Positions 13,842-17,303 of a DNA stretch of 17,303 bases are shown piece by piece (positions within the stretch are counted from its first letter, which is position 1; every line of letters starts with the position of its first letter). The position numbers were made by a program, and so were the translations under genes. This DNA comes from Candidatus Zixiibacteriota bacterium (lineage in GTDB: Bacteria; Zixibacteria; MSB-5A5; GN15; PGXB01), in the NCBI GenBank assembly GCA_030642025.1, contig DAOWOO010000002.1, positions 1-17,303 on the forward strand. Reading direction: 5' to 3'. The notes under the pieces are model-generated. The model was not told where the DNA came from, did no database searches, and saw only the letters and a program-made list of their open reading frames with translations.

Positions 13842-13854
13842 AATCGGGCCGATT
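13842..13854. repeat. 13-base palindrome upstream of the outer-membrane protein promoter
   Basis: AATCGG-G-CCGATT is a perfect inverted repeat with a one-base centre, 20 bases upstream of the candidate -35. The size and position would suit a regulator-binding site, but no regulator is known, and such a short palindrome can occur by chance. Confidence 0.3.
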
Positions 13855-13881
13855 ATGAACGTTTCTGGGAAAATTAATCAG

Positions 13882-13910
13882 AAAAGGCGGAAGGTGTTAC
13901 CCATTCCGCC
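13882..13910 (-). terminator. Second terminator after the pyruvate:ferredoxin oxidoreductase gene
   Basis: On the minus strand GGCGGAA (13910-13904) pairs with TTCCGCC (13892-13886). The stem can extend by three pairs past a 2-base bulge, and four T residues follow (13885-13882). Confidence 0.75.
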
Positions 13911-13937
13911 CTTGATTATAAGTCCTGCCCGCGACAT

Positions 13938-13957
13938 AAAAAGCCGCGCCGCCGGCT
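13938..13957 (-). terminator. First terminator hairpin, overlapping the oxidoreductase stop codon
   Basis: On the minus strand AGCCG (13957-13953) pairs with CGGCT (13946-13942) around a 6-base loop and runs into TTTTT (13942-13938). The stem is short (5 bp) and overlaps the stop codon, so it is a weaker candidate than the hairpin downstream. Confidence 0.45.
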
Positions 13958-16900
13958 ATTGTTTGGCGAATTCGCTGTAGTCTATCGAGGCCATCTGTTT
14001 GTAAAAATAGTACCGTCTCTTGGCGTTTTCCTGGGCAATAGCCATAAGTTTCTCAGACCGTTCCGGCATGCTGGCTTTCAGAGTGCGAAAACGAACCTCA
14101 TTATAGGCATAGTCGGTATAGCTGATTGACGGCTCTTTACTGTCGAGCTGGAGCGGATTCTTGCCCTCTTTTGCCAGGTCCGGATTATATCGGTATAGAA
14201 TCCAGTGACCGGAATTGACTGCTCGTTTCTGATCATCAAGGCCGTGAGTCATGTCAATACCGTGAGCAATGCAGTGGGAGTAAGCAATAATAATCGACGG
14301 GCCGTCGTATTTTTCGGCCTCGACAAATGCCTTAACGCACTGGTTGTGGCTTCCGCCCATGGCCACCTGGGCAACATAGATATTACCGTAGGACATCAGA
14401 AGCAGACCCAGGTCCTTTTTTGGCATAGGCTTGCCGGCCGCGGCAAATTTAGCCACCGCGCCCATCGGCGAGGCCTTTGACATCTGGCCGCCGGTATTGG
14501 AATAAACCTCGGTGTCGAGAACGAGGATATTGACATTCCGTCCCGACGCCAGAACATGATCGAGTCCGCCAAAACCGATATCATAGGCCCAACCGTCACC
14601 GCCGACACCCCAGACCGATTTTTTCACCATGAAGTCAGCAACATCCAGAAGCTTTTGCGCTTCGGGAGATTTCATGCCGAGCAGTTTCTCTTTTATCTTT
14701 TTAATCTGCTCGCGTTGCTGCTCGATACCCAACTGGGTTGATTGATCCGCGTTGGCGATTTTATCGAAGTCTTCCGGCAGGAGTTTCTGCAGCAACTCCA
14801 ATGCGTAGACTTTCAGCTTGTCAACCGCCAGGCGCATACCGAAGGCAAACTCGGCGCAGTCTTCAAACAGCGAGTTTGACCAGGCCGGGCCAAGCCCATC
14901 AGTTCTCTGGCAATATGGCGTGGTCGGCAGGTTGCCGCCATAAATCGATGAACAACCGGTGGCGTTGCCCATGAGAGCCCGATCACCAAATAACTGAGTG
15001 AGAAGTTTGACATATGGCGTTTCACCGCAACCGGCGCAGGCGCCGGAGAACTCAAACAGTGGCTTGACCAGTTGGGAACCCTTGGTTGTCTCGATGTTAA
15101 ACAGCGACTGATCTGTTTCAGGAATCGACAAGAAGAATTTGAAGTTGTCGGCCTCCGCTTTTCTGAGCGGAATCTGGGGCATCATATAGATGGCGCGCTT
15201 GCCGGTTTTGTTGCCCTCATCATCCTTGATATCGACCGGACAGGCCTGCACACAAATTTCACAGCCGGTGCAGTCTTCCGGAGCTGTCTGCAGAGTATAT
15301 TTCATCCCTTTGAAAGCCTTGGTTTTGGCCTCGGCAGACTTGAATGTTTCCGGTGCGCCTTTCAGGTCTTTCTCCTCATAGATTTTCATCCTGATGGCTG
15401 CGTGAGGACAGACAATCGAACAGATGCCGCACTGAATACAGCTTTCTTCATCCCAGACCGGAATATCGGTCGCGATATTGCGTTTTTCATACTGCGTGGT
15501 TCCGGTCGGGAAAGTACCGTCATCAGGCATGGCCGAAACAGGCAGATCGTCGCCCCTGCCGGCAATAATGGTCGCTGTAACATTCTGAACGAATTCTGGT
15601 GCATCTACCGGCACCACCGGCGGCATATTGAATGTACTGGTTACCTCACCGGGGTAATTTACCTCATGCAGATTGTCGGTGGCTCCGTCAACGGCGCTGA
15701 AGTTCATGTTGACGACCTTTTCACCCTTGTGACCATAGGTTTTGACAATGGCGTCTTTGATCGCCTTGATAGCTTCGTCTTTGGGGAGTATGCCTCCTAT
15801 AACAAAAAATGCCGTCTGCATAATCATATTTATACGTGCGCCCAGCCCCAGTTCCTTGGCCAACTTGATTCCGTCGATAACAAAGAATTTGAGCTTTTTA
15901 TCGATAATATATTTCTGGACTTCACGCGGCATTTTATCCCAAACTTCATCGGGTCCGTACGGACTATTCAGCAGGAAAATGCCGCCCTCGATTATGTTGG
16001 AGAGCATGTCGTACTTTTCAAGAAAGGAGAAATTATGACAGGCGACAAAGTTGGCCTGGCCGATAAGATAAGGACGCCGAATCTCGTGTTTGCCGAAGCG
16101 GACATGGGATACCGTTATGGCCCCGGCTTTCTTGGAGTCGTAAACAAAATAGCCCTGGGCGTTGTTGTCGGTGTTCTCGCCGATAATCTTGATCGAGTTC
16201 TTGTTGGCCCCGACGGTACCATCGGCGCCAAGGCCGTAGAACAGACCCCGGAAAGTATCCTCACCCTCGATATCAAACGAGTAATCGACCTCAAGACTGG
16301 TATGGGTGACATCATCGTTGATACCGACCGTGAAATGATTTTTCGGTTTGTCGCCATTAAGATTATCCAGGACGGCTTTGGCCATGGCCGGGTTAAACTC
16401 CTTGGAGCTTAGTCCGTAACGGCCGCCGACGATAAGCGGGAAACTGTCGAAGGGAGCGGTGCCGTTTTCCATCCCCTCGCTGATCGCTGTTTGAATATCA
16501 AGATACAACGGCTCACCCACGGCGCCCGGTTCCTTGGTTCGGTCAAGCACCGCAATCTTTCTTACTGTCCTGGGTATGGCCTTAAGGAGTGCATCCACGG
16601 AGAACGGACGGTACAGCCGGACTTTAATAAGGGCGACTTTTTCACCCTTTTCCAGCAAGTACTCCACCGTCTCGTGCATCGTCTCGGCGCCGGAGCCCAT
16701 CATAATAACGATCCGCTCGGCATCGGGGGCGCCGATGTAATCGAACAGGTGGTACTGCCGACCGACTATCTTGGCAAAACGATCCATGACATTCTGGACG
16801 ATTTCAGGAGTCTTAAGATAGTATTTGTTTACTGTTTCACGCGCCTGGAAAAAGACATCCGGGTTTTGCGATGAGCCTTTAAGGGTCGGATGATCCGGGC

Positions 16901-17303
16901 TGAGACTGCGGCGGCGGTGCTCACTGATGGTGTCATCGTCAATCATTTCGCGCATTTCGTCGTGGGAAACCTGAGCGACTTTCTGGAGTTCATGCGAGGT
17001 TCTGAAACCATCGAAGAAATGAACAAAGGGAACCCTGCTTTCCAACGAGGCGGCATGGGTTATCAAACCGAGATCCATAACTTCCTGCACCGAACCGGAG
17101 GCCAACAGACCGAAACCGGTTGAGCGCGCGGCCATAACATCGGAATGATCGCCGAAGATAGACAGAGCATGGGTGGCTACTGTTCGGGCTGAAACATGGA
17201 AGACCGAAGAGGTCAACTCACCGGCAATCTTGAACATATTCGGGAGCATCAGAAGAAGTCCCTGCGAGGCGGTAAAAGTGGTAGTCAGCGAACCGGTCGT
17301 AGC
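13956..17303 (-). CDS. nifJ: Pyruvate:ferredoxin (flavodoxin) oxidoreductase, homodimeric type (N-terminus outside window)
   Basis: Cytosolic thiamine-diphosphate iron-sulfur enzyme interconverting pyruvate plus CoA with acetyl-CoA, CO2 and reduced ferredoxin. The frame stays open to the window edge beyond the ATG at 17249, reading TTGSLTTTFTASQGLLLM, which is family sequence. The gene is therefore cut by the window; 1115 residues are visible of about 1170-1200 usual. Domains follow the single-chain order. The alpha-type part lies at the N-terminus, with the gamma-type part after it. Two 4Fe-4S clusters follow: C-x2-C-x2-C-x3-CP (CIQCGICSIVCP, 15408-15440) and CTGCEICVQACP (15240-15272). The beta-type part holds ACAGCGETPY (about 15027-15048), NATGCSSIYGG and the TPP-binding GGDGWAYDIGFGG (about 14566-14605). 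The full set of cluster motifs and the single chain exclude the split archaeal forms. It indicates anaerobic pyruvate metabolism. Two hairpins follow the stop. Confidence 0.96.
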   Translation of the reverse strand, partial: ATTGSLTTTFTASQGLLLMLPNMFKIAGELTSSVFHVSARTVATHALSIFGDHSDVMAARSTGFGLLASGSVQEVMDLGLITHAASLESRVPFVHFFDGFRTSHELQKVAQVSHDEMREMIDDDTISEHRRRSLSPDHPTLKGSSQNPDVFFQARETVNKYYLKTPEIVQNVMDRFAKIVGRQYHLFDYIGAPDAERIVIMMGSGAETMHETVEYLLEKGEKVALIKVRLYRPFSVDALLKAIPRTVRKIAVLDRTKEPGAVGEPLYLDIQTAISEGMENGTAPFDSFPLIVGGRYGLSSKEFNPAMAKAVLDNLNGDKPKNHFTVGINDDVTHTSLEVDYSFDIEGEDTFRGLFYGLGADGTVGANKNSIKIIGENTDNNAQGYFVYDSKKAGAITVSHVRFGKHEIRRPYLIGQANFVACHNFSFLEKYDMLSNIIEGGIFLLNSPYGPDEVWDKMPREVQKYIIDKKLKFFVIDGIKLAKELGLGARINMIMQTAFFVIGGILPKDEAIKAIKDAIVKTYGHKGEKVVNMNFSAVDGATDNLHEVNYPGEVTSTFNMPPVVPVDAPEFVQNVTATIIAGRGDDLPVSAMPDDGTFPTGTTQYEKRNIATDIPVWDEESCIQCGICSIVCPHAAIRMKIYEEKDLKGAPETFKSAEAKTKAFKGMKYTLQTAPEDCTGCEICVQACPVDIKDDEGNKTGKRAIYMMPQIPLRKAEADNFKFFLSIPETDQSLFNIETTKGSQLVKPLFEFSGACAGCGETPYVKLLTQLFGDRALMGNATGCSSIYGGNLPTTPYCQRTDGLGPAWSNSLFEDCAEFAFGMRLAVDKLKVYALELLQKLLPEDFDKIANADQSTQLGIEQQREQIKKIKEKLLGMKSPEAQKLLDVADFMVKKSVWGVGGDGWAYDIGFGGLDHVLASGRNVNILVLDTEVYSNTGGQMSKASPMGAVAKFAAAGKPMPKKDLGLLLMSYGNIYVAQVAMGGSHNQCVKAFVEAEKYDGPSIIIAYSHCIAHGIDMTHGLDDQKRAVNSGHWILYRYNPDLAKEGKNPLQLDSKEPSISYTDYAYNEVRFRTLKASMPERSEKLMAIAQENAKRRYYFYKQMASIDYSEFAKQ

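Noticed and set aside
15072..16412. 446-codon open frame on the plus strand opposite the oxidoreductase gene
   Set aside because: It lies entirely antisense to a clear oxidoreductase gene with all family motifs. The translation shows no recognisable domain, and the openness is explained by codon bias on the opposite strand.

Overview
The window looks like chromosomal DNA from an uncultured, anaerobic, Gram-negative bacterium of the FCB superphylum. Candidate phylum Zixibacteria or a close relative fits best. This is inferred from the style of the secreted proteins (BACON-like repeats and C-terminal dockerin pairs with a GD-x3-DG-x2-NL-x-DIL pattern), an outer-membrane-type beta-barrel protein ending in an aromatic residue, a homodimeric pyruvate:ferredoxin oxidoreductase, and one promoter matching the Bacteroidota TTG-N19-TAnnTTTG pattern. 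No tRNA, rRNA, CRISPR array, IS element or phage gene was seen.

Region 1 (1-4492, + strand) encodes the secreted layer. First comes the 3' end of a surface protein with five BACON-like repeats and a dockerin pair, closed by a strong terminator. A secreted M1 zinc aminopeptidase with an Ig-like domain and its own dockerin pair follows. Its reading frame is broken by one extra base exactly inside the zinc-binding HELGH motif.

Region 2 (4517-10193, + strand) is a probable operon. It holds miaB (tRNA methylthiotransferase), a 972-residue membrane sensor with GAF-like regions, a degenerate histidine-kinase core and an intact receiver, and an HDOD protein with a kinase-type dimerisation hairpin at its C-terminus. 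The sensor has lost its phospho-accepting His (Asn instead) but keeps the neighbouring Glu. The HDOD protein keeps a His but has lost the Glu. This apparently complementary pair is the most intriguing signal in the window.

Region 3 (10230-11810) holds a complete M17 leucyl aminopeptidase with its own candidate promoter and an excellent ribosome binding site. It converges on the minus-strand genes across a shared, apparently bidirectional terminator.

Region 4 (11833-17303, - strand) reads, in transcription order, a 5'-truncated pyruvate:ferredoxin oxidoreductase followed by two terminator hairpins, a beta-barrel outer-membrane protein of unknown family, and a secreted PD40 beta-propeller protein with a TTG start. 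Candidate promoters lie before the last two genes, and the propeller gene's promoter overlaps a 9-bp inverted repeat.
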